Shown one piece after another: positions 25,364-33,138 of a DNA stretch of 58,571 bases. Within the stretch, counting starts at the first letter, position 1, and each line of letters opens with the position of its first letter. The notes under the pieces were generated by a model. The model did no database searches. It was given only the letters and a program-made list of their open reading frames with translations, and was not told where the DNA came from. Source of the DNA: Bacteroidota bacterium (GTDB lineage: Bacteria; Bacteroidota; Bacteroidia; Cytophagales; Cyclobacteriaceae); contig JAEZEH010000186.1 in assembly GCA_023417785.1 (NCBI GenBank), positions 1 through 58,571 of the forward strand, written 5' to 3'. A program made the position numbers and the translations under genes.

Positions 25364-25394
25364 AAAAAAGACCGGTATTCAGCCGGTCTTTTTT
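25364..25394 (-). terminator. Strong terminator of the S8 peptidase gene
   Basis: A perfect 12-bp stem AAAAAAGACCGG/CCGGTCTTTTTT with a short loop. The A-tract gives a T-run on the minus strand; the structure is symmetric and could work in both directions. Confidence 0.9.
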
Positions 25395-25412
25395 ACTATC
25401 GTTTATTGTGGG

Positions 25413-27107
25413 TTACTTCTTTTTCAAAGAAGGCTTAGACATCTCGGCTGCAAGCTTCACGGCCTCATAGGCATTCACAAGTCCGCCGGAAACACTAAGC
25501 TGATTGAACGGAACCGGATCTGCGGTGCCTGGTTTGTGCACTTTTAATCCGTTGAACTTTCGGGTTGACTTTCTCAGGATATCGCTAACCTGTGCGGCTG
25601 ACAATTCAGGAAAGTAAGACATAATGATTGCAGCTACACCAGCCGTTGCAGGGCTTGCCATACTGGTACCCTGCAAGTCTTCGTAGGTATTGTCAGGTGT
25701 CGTTGAATGGATCTGTACACCGGGGGCGAAAAGGTCTACCGAACGCTTACCATAGTTTGAGAAGGAGCCGACAAAGTCTTCCTCTGCACCCCACGACGAG
25801 GCACCTACTTCAATCCACGCTAAAGCTTCTCCACCTTTCGAATATTTGCGAGTTGGATAGTTTTCCTCCTTATCAAGGTCCCGGCCATCATTCCCGGCTG
25901 CGTGGACGAGCAGGACGCCCTTTGACTCGGCATACTTTACAGCTTTGTCAACAGCTTCTTTTTGGGGTGAAAATGATTTGCCGAAACTCATGTTGATAAT
26001 GTGCGCGCCATTGTCTACGGCATAAAGAATTGCGTTAGCAACATCTTTATCACGTTCGTCGCCGTTCGGAACGGCGCGGACAGACATGATGCGAACGTTA
26101 TCAGCGATTCCCCTGATACCCAATTCATTGTTTCGGTCTGCAGCAATAATTCCGGCTACGTGCGTTCCGTGCCTTGCATCGGGGCCTTCAACATCGTTGT
26201 TTCCATAGCCCTTTTCATAGAGGTTGTCGGGATCATCGCCCACTACGGAACGCGAGTCGAAATCAAGATTGTATCCGTACTCAACGGCGACGCGGTAGTG
26301 ATCAACACCCTGTTGTAGCTGTTCGAGATAATATCCGAGTTCGGTGACGAATTCATTTACCTGAATATCACCTTCAATACTTTCCAGAATACGGGTTAAT
26401 GTCTGCTTGGCAAAATTAATAGTGTCGTTAGACGACGAAATGCTCGCCAGGGATGACTTCGAAACCGGAGCACCGAGTTTGGTAGTAAGGATACTGTCGC
26501 AATATTTGATTGTAAGGAACGCGTTCGTATATATGTTGTGTTGTTCCGTGTACTGGTCGTATTGCTCCTTATTGAATTTAAAGTCGCGTTCATACTTGGT
26601 CTTGACGCGCTGCCAGTACGTATATTCATCGCGATTCTTTTTGTTCAATTTCTTCTCGTCGAAGTTTTCGTATTTGTCTTTCAGGCGTTTGTACTCCCTC
26701 GTCACTTCATAGGTATCTGCATCTACATTTCCGTCTTTTCCGCCGATGAAGTTCCATCCGTGGACATCATCTACGTATCCGTTTTTGTCATCATCAATTC
26801 CGTTGTCCGGAATTTCATCCTCGTTCACCCAAATGACACTCTGAAGATCTTCGTGCTCGATATCCACCCCGGAGTCGATCACCGCAACAACTACCGTTCT
26901 GGAGGGTTTTCCTTTCAAAAGAGTGGCATATGCCTTGTCAGCGCTTACGCCTTGTAACGAGTCCGTTTCCGGGTCGCGTAAGAACCAGTCCTTCGGGGTG
27001 ACAACAGTGTCGGCTTCCTGAACCTGGAATAGATTTCCTGCAACTGCCGGCTTAATGAGCAGGCCGAGCATCATGAATAAGCTGAGCCTTACCGCGTTTT
27101 TGATCAT
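25413..27107 (-). CDS. S8 family (subtilisin-like) serine peptidase with large insertion
   Basis: A 564-residue exported subtilase starting at MIKNAVRLSL; the longer frame lacks evidence. The signal peptide is residues 1-~23. The catalytic triad is D78 (AVIDSGVD), H313 (RHGTHVAG) and S482 (GTSMASP), with the oxyanion Asn N406 (AAGND). About 235 residues separate D and H, against ~32 in subtilisin. The extra part (~90-290) starts with an Asp-rich loop and is then mainly charged helix with a coiled-coil look. The C-terminus is SLKKK, with no type IX domain. Likely a periplasmic or secreted protease. Confidence 0.93.
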   Translation of the reverse strand: MIKNAVRLSLFMMLGLLIKPAVAGNLFQVQEADTVVTPKDWFLRDPETDSLQGVSADKAYATLLKGKPSRTVVVAVIDSGVDIEHEDLQSVIWVNEDEIPDNGIDDDKNGYVDDVHGWNFIGGKDGNVDADTYEVTREYKRLKDKYENFDEKKLNKKNRDEYTYWQRVKTKYERDFKFNKEQYDQYTEQHNIYTNAFLTIKYCDSILTTKLGAPVSKSSLASISSSNDTINFAKQTLTRILESIEGDIQVNEFVTELGYYLEQLQQGVDHYRVAVEYGYNLDFDSRSVVGDDPDNLYEKGYGNNDVEGPDARHGTHVAGIIAADRNNELGIRGIADNVRIMSVRAVPNGDERDKDVANAILYAVDNGAHIINMSFGKSFSPQKEAVDKAVKYAESKGVLLVHAAGNDGRDLDKEENYPTRKYSKGGEALAWIEVGASSWGAEEDFVGSFSNYGKRSVDLFAPGVQIHSTTPDNTYEDLQGTSMASPATAGVAAIIMSYFPELSAAQVSDILRKSTRKFNGLKVHKPGTADPVPFNQLSVSGGLVNAYEAVKLAAEMSKPSLKKK

Positions 27108-27299
27108 AATTTGATGGTTTTCAATAATTGCGCAATATAGTAGTATCATTACTAATTCGCTTGCGGTTTTATATGGCAGGCGAAAACTCAAAACTTACAA
27201 AAGCCGGGCCGATCTTACCTCTGTTACTACTGTTCGCCAATGGCGGAGAATTGGTCGGGCTATGTGCCTTTCTTTGATTGTATTAAAACCACAACCACT

Positions 27300-27398
27300 A
27301 TGACATTAGTTTTCTCTTCTTTGCTTTTGTTCTATGGTTTTTTTTTCTGGCAGGCTTATAGGATGAAGGAAAAAATCGAACAAAAGCATCATCACTAA
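27300..27398 (+). CDS. Possible 32-residue single-span membrane protein
   Basis: An ATG-started frame between two divergent minus-strand genes. Residues 2-18 are almost wholly hydrophobic (TLVFSSLLLFYGFFFWQ), followed by AYRMKEKIEQKHHH. That is one helix plus a charged, His-ending tail, as in small accessory subunits of membrane complexes. No Shine-Dalgarno or clear promoter is seen, but that is usual here. Not recognised as any named family. Confidence 0.35.
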   Translation: MTLVFSSLLLFYGFFFWQAYRMKEKIEQKHHH

Positions 27399-27471
27399 TG
27401 CGCAAAAAAAGGCCCTCCACCTCTCCCTTGATCTTTGTAAATTAAAAAACCCACCTCATACCAACTTCCGG

Positions 27472-29214
27472 TCACGGTCTTAGTAAGACTCCCATCACTA
27501 GTACATCGTCCGTTTGCTCCCCCGAACCTTTCCATTCTTCGAATCTTGCGTTCAGAATGTCGTATTGTTGCTGCATCGGAAGCTGATGGATTTCGTTGAG
27601 CAGATTTGAAAACCTTTTCCCCATGAATTTCTGATTGTCATCCCCTCCGAACTGATCACGGAACCCGTCAGTGAACAGGTAAATCATGGTGGGTGCGTCA
27701 ATTGGGATCTGGTGTTTCTTGTAGCGTTGGACGGGCTTACTTTTGCTTCCGCCAATAGAATGCACATCGCCCTTTATCTTATAAAGGTTGCCGTTTTGGA
27801 TATAGATTAAAGGACTCTTTGCTCCCGAGTATTCCAACACTTTTTCTGAGCTGCGATAGATACACAGGGAAAGATCCATTCCGTCATTATTTCCGGTTAC
27901 GTCCTGCTGAAGCGCATTGCGGATTTCCTGGTGGAGGGTTTCAAGGATAAGATCTGTGTGAATTATTCCGCGGCTGATAATGCTGTTCAAAGAATTCATC
28001 CCGATCATCGACATAAAAGCGCCCGGTACCCCGTGACCAGTGCAATCAATGGCGCCGAACACCAGGTCCGAACCGCTGTCGTTCAGTGGAGAAAACCAGT
28101 AAAAATCACCGCTAACGACATCCCGCGGCTTGAATAAAATGAATGAATCGCGTAAAAGCGAGTCCTGAACATCTTTCTTAGGTAACATCGCCTCCTGAAT
28201 CCGCTTGGCGTAGTTGATACTGCTCTTGATGTTTTTGTTTTGGAGATGGATACGTTTGTTGGTCTTTGTTTTCTTGCGATAGTTTATGATCAGCACACCA
28301 ATCAAAGATGAACTCAAAAGAATGACAACCAGGATTGCATTTCTGAAAATTGCTTCCGATTCAAGCCTCGCGGATTGTTCCTGTATACGCAAAAGGGCAA
28401 GCTCACGATCCCGGCTAAGGAGATCGATTTCCAGCTTGCTCTTCTCGTTGAGCACTTCAACGGCACGCAGGGATTCTTCAGTCAATTTGAGTTTCTCCGT
28501 CTGGGCGGTGAGCACATGGTCCTGCGCCACCTTTTCCTGCATAGCGTCCATCGCCTGCTTTTGAAGATCTCTCGCCTCGGCTCGCGCAACCGCCTCCTGT
28601 TCGCGGAGCGTTTCCAACGATGCAAGCAGGGCGCTAATATCTCCTGCTTTCCGGGAGTTGCCGGATTTATGGTAGTAGGTTTCGAGCAATTTGTAACAAG
28701 TGACTTGCTTTTCAACCGATTGGTCATTGACTGCTATCTGCAACGCTTTTTCAATGGGCTCGATAGCTCGTTTGAAACGTTTCAGAGATGCCTGGCTTTC
28801 GCCCTGAAGCAAATAGCTATCGAACGCGACGCTGGTCTGACGCGTACCCATAGCGAGTTCGGCACAACGGGCAAAATAGTCGGCCGCGCTATTAAAATCA
28901 GCAGATTCAAAATAAATCTTACCCAGCGAGAACGACGAGGTGATGATATTATCGGTTCGCTTACCCTTCTTCGAGTATGCCATGCAGTCCAGAAAATATT
29001 TCCTGGCTTGTTCCTTATCTCCGGATCTATAGAAGTACGTTCCCAGCTGATGCGTGATATCGGAAGCGTCCGCGTGATCTTTTTCCCTGACGGCTGAATG
29101 AAGACTGCGGATTAATGTTTGCTCATCGGGTTCCTGGGCTCTGACCAGAGTTGATAAACCCGTCAAAAGGAACAACCATAAGATACGCGTTGCGGGCGTT
29201 TGAGATAAAGACAT
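27472..29214 (-). CDS. TPR - transmembrane - SpoIIE (PP2C-type) phosphatase
   Basis: A 580-residue sensor-type protein. ATG at 29214 (MSLSQTPA) is used because the 7-codon extension begins with TTG. In order: signal peptide (1-~26); TPR array (~30-200, KEQARKYFLDCMAYSKKG); coiled coil (~205-290); one transmembrane helix (~293-313, ILVVILLSSSLIGVLIINY); then a cytoplasmic SpoIIE serine phosphatase domain (~340-580) with SGDFYWF, GAIDCTGHGVPGAFMS and TDGF, the metal-binding Asp positions of the family. It probably acts on an anti-anti-sigma factor. No such partner is adjacent. Confidence 0.92.
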   Translation of the reverse strand: MSLSQTPATRILWLFLLTGLSTLVRAQEPDEQTLIRSLHSAVREKDHADASDITHQLGTYFYRSGDKEQARKYFLDCMAYSKKGKRTDNIITSSFSLGKIYFESADFNSAADYFARCAELAMGTRQTSVAFDSYLLQGESQASLKRFKRAIEPIEKALQIAVNDQSVEKQVTCYKLLETYYHKSGNSRKAGDISALLASLETLREQEAVARAEARDLQKQAMDAMQEKVAQDHVLTAQTEKLKLTEESLRAVEVLNEKSKLEIDLLSRDRELALLRIQEQSARLESEAIFRNAILVVILLSSSLIGVLIINYRKKTKTNKRIHLQNKNIKSSINYAKRIQEAMLPKKDVQDSLLRDSFILFKPRDVVSGDFYWFSPLNDSGSDLVFGAIDCTGHGVPGAFMSMIGMNSLNSIISRGIIHTDLILETLHQEIRNALQQDVTGNNDGMDLSLCIYRSSEKVLEYSGAKSPLIYIQNGNLYKIKGDVHSIGGSKSKPVQRYKKHQIPIDAPTMIYLFTDGFRDQFGGDDNQKFMGKRFSNLLNEIHQLPMQQQYDILNARFEEWKGSGEQTDDVLVMGVLLRP

Positions 29215-29450
29215 AGACTCTGGCAAGTTGTTCAACTTCGTTTTAAATTCATGACGCTTCGTATGGAAAAGCTTACATACGCAAGGTGGCCCGCCAAAGC
29301 CGCTGAGGAGTGGTACAAAGTCGCTATTTCGAACGGCGTATAACGGGGGAGTTGTGAATGGTGACGTAATTCTACACTAACGCGTCGGAGCTCCGGATAT
29401 CGCGGGGTATGTGTTTTATGACTGGAGGGTAACATCAAGACATTACAAAT

Positions 29451-29876
29451 ATGGACGAGAGACCACCAGCCGGGGAGAGTCGCAAAGTGCACCAGGAAGA
29501 GAAAACGCTTCCTGTTATGGAGGAAAATTTGCGGCTCGGCGTCAGTAAAATTGAGACCGGAAAACTACGTGCAAAAAAGAAGGTTCACGAAGAAGACCTG
29601 ATTGTTTCGGGTCCGGTATTACAGGACGAGTTGACTATTGAACGTATTCCGCTGAATCAGTATATCGACGAGGCTCCGCCGTCTGTACGCTACGAAGGGG
29701 ATACGATGGTGATCCCGGTAATTGAAGAAGAGGTAGTTGTACAAACGCGACTCAAGCTCGTGGAAGAAGTTCGCATTACCCGTCGTCAACGCGAAAAAAT
29801 GGCCGAGGAGCCGATAACTATCCGGCGAGAGGAAGTATTAATTGAACGGGATGGCAAGGTCGATTCAGGTTCGTAA
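29451..29876 (+). CDS. DUF2382 (YsnF/AvaK) domain protein, short
   Basis: A 141-residue acidic protein with no signal peptide. Most of its length is a DUF2382-type repeat: EEKTLPVMEENLRLGVSKIETG, then VVQTRLKLVEEVRITRRQ. The family is linked to general stress in Bacillus (YsnF) and cyanobacteria (AvaK); molecular function is unknown. It lies 91 bp upstream of a larger relative in the same direction. The 236-bp region from 29215 to 29450 contains nothing else I recognise. Confidence 0.85.
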   Translation: MDERPPAGESRKVHQEEKTLPVMEENLRLGVSKIETGKLRAKKKVHEEDLIVSGPVLQDELTIERIPLNQYIDEAPPSVRYEGDTMVIPVIEEEVVVQTRLKLVEEVRITRRQREKMAEEPITIRREEVLIERDGKVDSGS

Positions 29877-29967
29877 AATATTCGGGTTCTGTAACAAGTA
29901 AACAGCGACTCCAGGATCAAATATTCGTAAGAAACAAGTTTAGGAATTCATAATAAAAATCAAATTT

Positions 29968-30924
29968 ATGCGACATACAGTAATCGGAATTTTTAACAAT
30001 TCGGAAGATGCCAACAGAGCAGTTGAACAATTGCGTTCAACCGGAATTTCAGAGAGCAATATTGATATCGTGTCCGGCCACCGCGGCACATATAACCGAT
30101 CAGGTGATAATCTTAATACAGATTCTGATTCTCCATACGGTGTCTCAGACGAAAGTCGTTACAACCAGGAGGACCGATCGAGCCTGCAAAATCGCGACGT
30201 GTTAAATGAGGATCGTATCGACGGCCGAAAAGAACGCGGCGATCAGGATGACGGATTCGGTGACAGTATCGGACGGTTTTTCCGAAACCTTTTCGATAAC
30301 CGTGAAGAAGCGGAAAAGTATGCTTCTGCAGGCCGTTCGAACACGATCGTCTCAGTGCACGCAGCATCAAATGAAGAAGCTGTGCGGGCTGCTGACGTGC
30401 TCGATACATATGGTGCCATTGATATCGACGAGCGTACCACCGAAACCGGACTTTATACCAGTGCGGCTCAGCGGAGTTCGCAGGATACCGATTTCTCAGA
30501 TGAGCGGACGCCTGAAGGAGTCGCTGACCGTGGAGACATCACCGATAAGTCGATTCCTGTGGTCGAAGAAAATCTGAACGTAGGGAAGCGCGAGGTTGAG
30601 TCTGGTAGCATTAGGGTTAGATCCCGCATAGTAGAAAGGCCGGTAGAGGAACAGTTGCGTCTGCGTGAGGAGCACATTTATGTAGAACGCAACCCGGCAA
30701 ATCGCCCGGCAACGGAAGCGGATATGAATGCTTTCCGTGAAGGTGAAGTTGAAATGACCGAAACGTCAGAGGTGCCAATGGTCAATAAAGAGGCACGTGT
30801 GGTGGAAGAAGTTCGACTTCGCAAGGACGTGGAAGAACATGATGAAACAATCAGCGATACAGTTAAGAAAACCGACGTAGAGGTGGATAGACAGGAGGGC
30901 AAAAGACCTCGCAGACAAAAGTAA
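29968..30924 (+). CDS. General-stress-17M-like plus DUF2382 protein
   Basis: A 318-residue protein. Residues 1-~35 and ~105-150 form a split YflT/general stress 17M-type fold (TVIGIFNNSEDANRAVEQLRS ... NTIVSVHAASNEEAVRAADVL). Between them is a charged, disordered stretch (~48-95). The C-terminal half (~185-300) is DUF2382 (DKSIPVVEENLNVGKREVE; ARVVEEVRLRKDVEEH), related to the gene upstream. It ends in a basic tail. Likely a cytoplasmic stress protein, perhaps induced together with its neighbour. A terminator follows at 30960-30990. Confidence 0.87.
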   Translation: MRHTVIGIFNNSEDANRAVEQLRSTGISESNIDIVSGHRGTYNRSGDNLNTDSDSPYGVSDESRYNQEDRSSLQNRDVLNEDRIDGRKERGDQDDGFGDSIGRFFRNLFDNREEAEKYASAGRSNTIVSVHAASNEEAVRAADVLDTYGAIDIDERTTETGLYTSAAQRSSQDTDFSDERTPEGVADRGDITDKSIPVVEENLNVGKREVESGSIRVRSRIVERPVEEQLRLREEHIYVERNPANRPATEADMNAFREGEVEMTETSEVPMVNKEARVVEEVRLRKDVEEHDETISDTVKKTDVEVDRQEGKRPRRQK

Positions 30925-30959
30925 GTTAGTGTAGTAATAGGCAAGGTGAAAAAGAGAGT

Positions 30960-30990
30960 AAGAGGCTGCATGCAAGTGCAGCCTCTTTCA
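30960..30990 (+). terminator. Terminator after the DUF2382 pair
   Basis: AAGAGGCTGCA pairs with TGCAGCCTCTT (11 bp, loop TGCAAG), followed by TTC. It separates this gene from the convergent SIMPL gene. Confidence 0.85.
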
Positions 30991-31003
30991 TGTTGTACGG
31001 CCC

Positions 31004-31708
31004 TTATTGTAAACGAAATTGAGCCTGAACGTGTGCCCGCAATCTGATTTTACGAAAGGCGATATCGGAGTCTGTCGTTTGTTCCGCCTGATCCGCCATC
31101 GTGGATTTGAACATCATGTTGCTTTCATGCGGTAACGGGTACACCGGGCCATCGTCCCACTCGCGGATCATTAGCGGAGTTCCAATATCCGATCCCACCG
31201 CTTTGGCAAGAGCCTGCGCTTTGGCACGCGCGGCCTGAACGGCTTTGACTTTAACATCGAGTTTGAAAGTCTCTAACGAGGAATGATGAACACGTACCAC
31301 ACGAACCATATCGACCTTGACCGGTTCGAGATTCCTGATCAGCGTCTGAACCTCGGCGGAACTGTTCAGCAAAAGTTCATAGGTTTTTTCACGAAAAGCA
31401 TCCTTGTCGCGCTTTCCAAGTTTTGATAATGTCGAACCGGCGTCGGCTAATGTGAGCCGTTTTTTGTCGATACCGGCCGATTTCAAAGCCGTAAGGAATT
31501 GCTGGTCGAGCTTTTCGAGTTGAACTTTGTTTTTATTCTCTTCGAACTCGCGTATCCGGATCCATAACGTGATTTCATTGGGGTCGATTTCGGTTTCTGC
31601 GGTTCCCGAGACCTCCACAAAAGGCTCTCCTTTGAAACCTTTCCATTCCTCCTGGGCTGAAGCCATGATGGCGGTAGCGATAAAAATGAGTGATAAGATA
31701 TGGCGCAT
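31004..31708 (-). CDS. SIMPL (DUF541) domain exported protein
   Basis: A 234-residue protein with a signal peptide (1-~18, MASAQEE). The mature part has the SIMPL pattern: FVEVSGTAETEIDPNEITLW, KRLTLADAGS and a late VKAVQAARAKAQALAKAVG helix. The ATG at 31708 is preferred over a longer frame, since a signal peptide starts there. The family is periplasmic or outer-membrane associated, with no established activity. Confidence 0.85.
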   Translation of the reverse strand: MRHILSLIFIATAIMASAQEEWKGFKGEPFVEVSGTAETEIDPNEITLWIRIREFEENKNKVQLEKLDQQFLTALKSAGIDKKRLTLADAGSTLSKLGKRDKDAFREKTYELLLNSSAEVQTLIRNLEPVKVDMVRVVRVHHSSLETFKLDVKVKAVQAARAKAQALAKAVGSDIGTPLMIREWDDGPVYPLPHESNMMFKSTMADQAEQTTDSDIAFRKIRLRAHVQAQFRLQ

Positions 31709-31785
31709 ATAAGATTTGTTTACCCCATAGACACAAAATGTTTGCCGAAAGATGCAAACACGGTTTATAAGCCACAAAAGCGGAA

Positions 31786-31817
31786 TAAAAAAGGCCCGGA
31801 CATGCCGGGCCTTTTTC
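31786..31817 (-). terminator. Terminator of the ahpC-ahpD operon
   Basis: AAAAAGGCCCGG pairs with CCGGGCCTTTTT. The A-tract gives the minus-strand T-run. It lies ~20 bp beyond the ahpD-like stop and before the SIMPL gene start. Confidence 0.88.
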
Positions 31818-31837
31818 GGGAAAATTTCTTCTACCGG

Positions 31838-32431
31838 TTAATACACTACTTTTGACAGGCTTGTGATAACCGACGCAAGGCGTACAGATTCAAAAATCCG
31901 CTCTTCTTTTGCGCCGAGCTCCAGCAATGAAGCTTCGTGCGACTTCACGCACATCTCGCATCCGTTGACCGCACTCACGGCAAGACTAATAAGTTCGAAG
32001 AACTCTTTACCGGTAACCGGCCTGGCCATGATATTCATTTTTATGCGGGCCGGGATTTCATTGTACTTTTCCTTGTTCAGGAAATGACGAAAGCGGTAGA
32101 ACACGTTGTTTGCACTCAACAATGAGGCACAAGCTATGCTTTCTGCGATCTCCTCTGCACTTGCGTCCGCCTCAACGGCTTTACCCCTGAAAAATTCCCG
32201 TAATACGCCGTTGCCCGCGTTGCTTGCCAGGGCTATGCCTAACAATGCGATCTCTTTCTCGGAAAGGAATTCACTCTCGAGCGAGTTTTTGAAGTTGATC
32301 TTAAGATCAGCCAGGTAACGGGAGCGGCCTTCCTCCAGAAGATCAAGCGCCTCGGTGCGGTATTCCTTATCTTGCCGAAGCACGTCGAGAAATTCCTGCG
32401 TGCTTTCAGAATACGTTAATACTGTTTCCAT
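31838..32431 (-). CDS. ahpD: AhpD-like alkylhydroperoxidase
   Basis: A 197-residue carboxymuconolactone-decarboxylase-fold protein. It has the complete AhpD catalytic set E146, C158, C161 and H165 (NGCEMCVKSH; Glu 12 residues before the first Cys, His four after the second). In mycobacteria AhpD reduces AhpC with electrons passed from a lipoamide-bearing protein. It starts 23 bp after ahpC, and the two form an operon closed by a terminator at 31786-31817. The partner reductase in this organism cannot be told from the window. Confidence 0.88.
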   Translation of the reverse strand: METVLTYSESTQEFLDVLRQDKEYRTEALDLLEEGRSRYLADLKINFKNSLESEFLSEKEIALLGIALASNAGNGVLREFFRGKAVEADASAEEIAESIACASLLSANNVFYRFRHFLNKEKYNEIPARIKMNIMARPVTGKEFFELISLAVSAVNGCEMCVKSHEASLLELGAKEERIFESVRLASVITSLSKVVY

Positions 32432-32454
32432 TTTTAGCGATTAAAAAGTTGATA

Positions 32455-33012
32455 CTAGACTTTCAGCGTTTCTTTGCCTTTTTCCCAATTGCAGGGACAC
32501 AGCTCGTCAGTCTGAAGCGCATCAAGTACACGTATCACTTCTTTCACATTCCGGCCAACATTGAGGTCATTTACACTTACCCAACGAACAATCCCCTGGG
32601 GGTCAATGATAAACGTAGCACGGTAAGCTACCTTCTCGTTTGATTCAAGGATACCTAACTCTTCCGCTAGCGACTTTGACGTGTCAGCCAGCATCGGGAA
32701 TTTCAGATCCCTGAGATCGTCGTGATTCTTTCTCCAGGCGAGGTGAACAAATTCCGAATCTGTGCTCGCTCCGATAAGGTTCGCGTTTCTATCTCTGAAC
32801 TCTCCGTAATTTTTGTTGAATTCTGCAATTTCAGTCGGGCAGACGAAGGTGAAGTCCTTTGGCCACCAAAACATTACCGTCCACCGTCCATCTTCGTTTA
32901 CAAGTTCTTCCGATGAAATGTCATAGAATTCCTTGCCTTTTTCCAATGATACAACTGCACTTTTTTTGAATTGCGGAAATGTTTGTCCTACTGATAAAAT
33001 ACCTTTTGTCAT
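32455..33012 (-). CDS. ahpC: Peroxiredoxin AhpC, three-cysteine type
   Basis: A 185-residue 2-Cys peroxiredoxin that reduces hydroperoxides. The peroxidatic Cys is C58 in FTFVCPTE. The C-terminus ends TDELCPCNWEKGKETLKV, with two cysteines (C172, C174) one residue apart. That CxC tail, at the same position as C174/C176 of Mycobacterium tuberculosis AhpC, marks the AhpD-linked form rather than the AhpF-linked form. No ahpF lies nearby. Divergent to oxyR across 126 bp. Confidence 0.95.
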   Translation of the reverse strand: MTKGILSVGQTFPQFKKSAVVSLEKGKEFYDISSEELVNEDGRWTVMFWWPKDFTFVCPTEIAEFNKNYGEFRDRNANLIGASTDSEFVHLAWRKNHDDLRDLKFPMLADTSKSLAEELGILESNEKVAYRATFIIDPQGIVRWVSVNDLNVGRNVKEVIRVLDALQTDELCPCNWEKGKETLKV

Positions 33013-33042
33013 ACTGCTTTATCTATTTGTTTAATGATGCCG

Positions 33043-33069
33043 CGAATATACCGGAAGAATCATTATCAA
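33043..33069 (-). promoter_or_regulatory. Candidate ahpC promoter
   Basis: On the minus strand, TTG (33069-33067) lies in the palindrome, and TATATTCG (33050-33043) is one mismatch from TAnnTTTG. The spacer is 16 bp, shorter than usual, as expected of an activator-dependent promoter. Confidence 0.45.
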
Positions 33070-33080
33070 TCATATTGATA
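33064..33080. promoter_or_regulatory. 17-bp palindrome, candidate OxyR operator
   Basis: TATCAAT-CAT-ATTGATA is a perfect 7-3-7 palindrome midway between divergent ahpC and oxyR. It contains the TTG of the -33 elements of both predicted promoters. LysR-type regulators usually bind dyads of this kind (T-N11-A) between themselves and their target. Confidence 0.6.
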
Positions 33081-33104
33081 TTTCTGATCAAGCTATTAGT
33101 TTTG
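33075..33104 (+). promoter_or_regulatory. Candidate oxyR promoter
   Basis: TTG (33075-33077, inside the palindrome), a 19-bp spacer and TAGTTTTG (33097-33104) match the consensus fully, 35 bp before oxyR. The overlap with the palindrome suggests autoregulation. Confidence 0.6.
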
Positions 33105-33138
33105 TCTATGACAACGATTTCGTGAGCACTGCAATCGT

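Noticed and set aside
28375..29097. Long plus-strand frame opposite the SpoIIE phosphatase gene
   Set aside because: It is an antisense shadow of a well-supported gene with TPR and phosphatase motifs; its own translation shows no domain.
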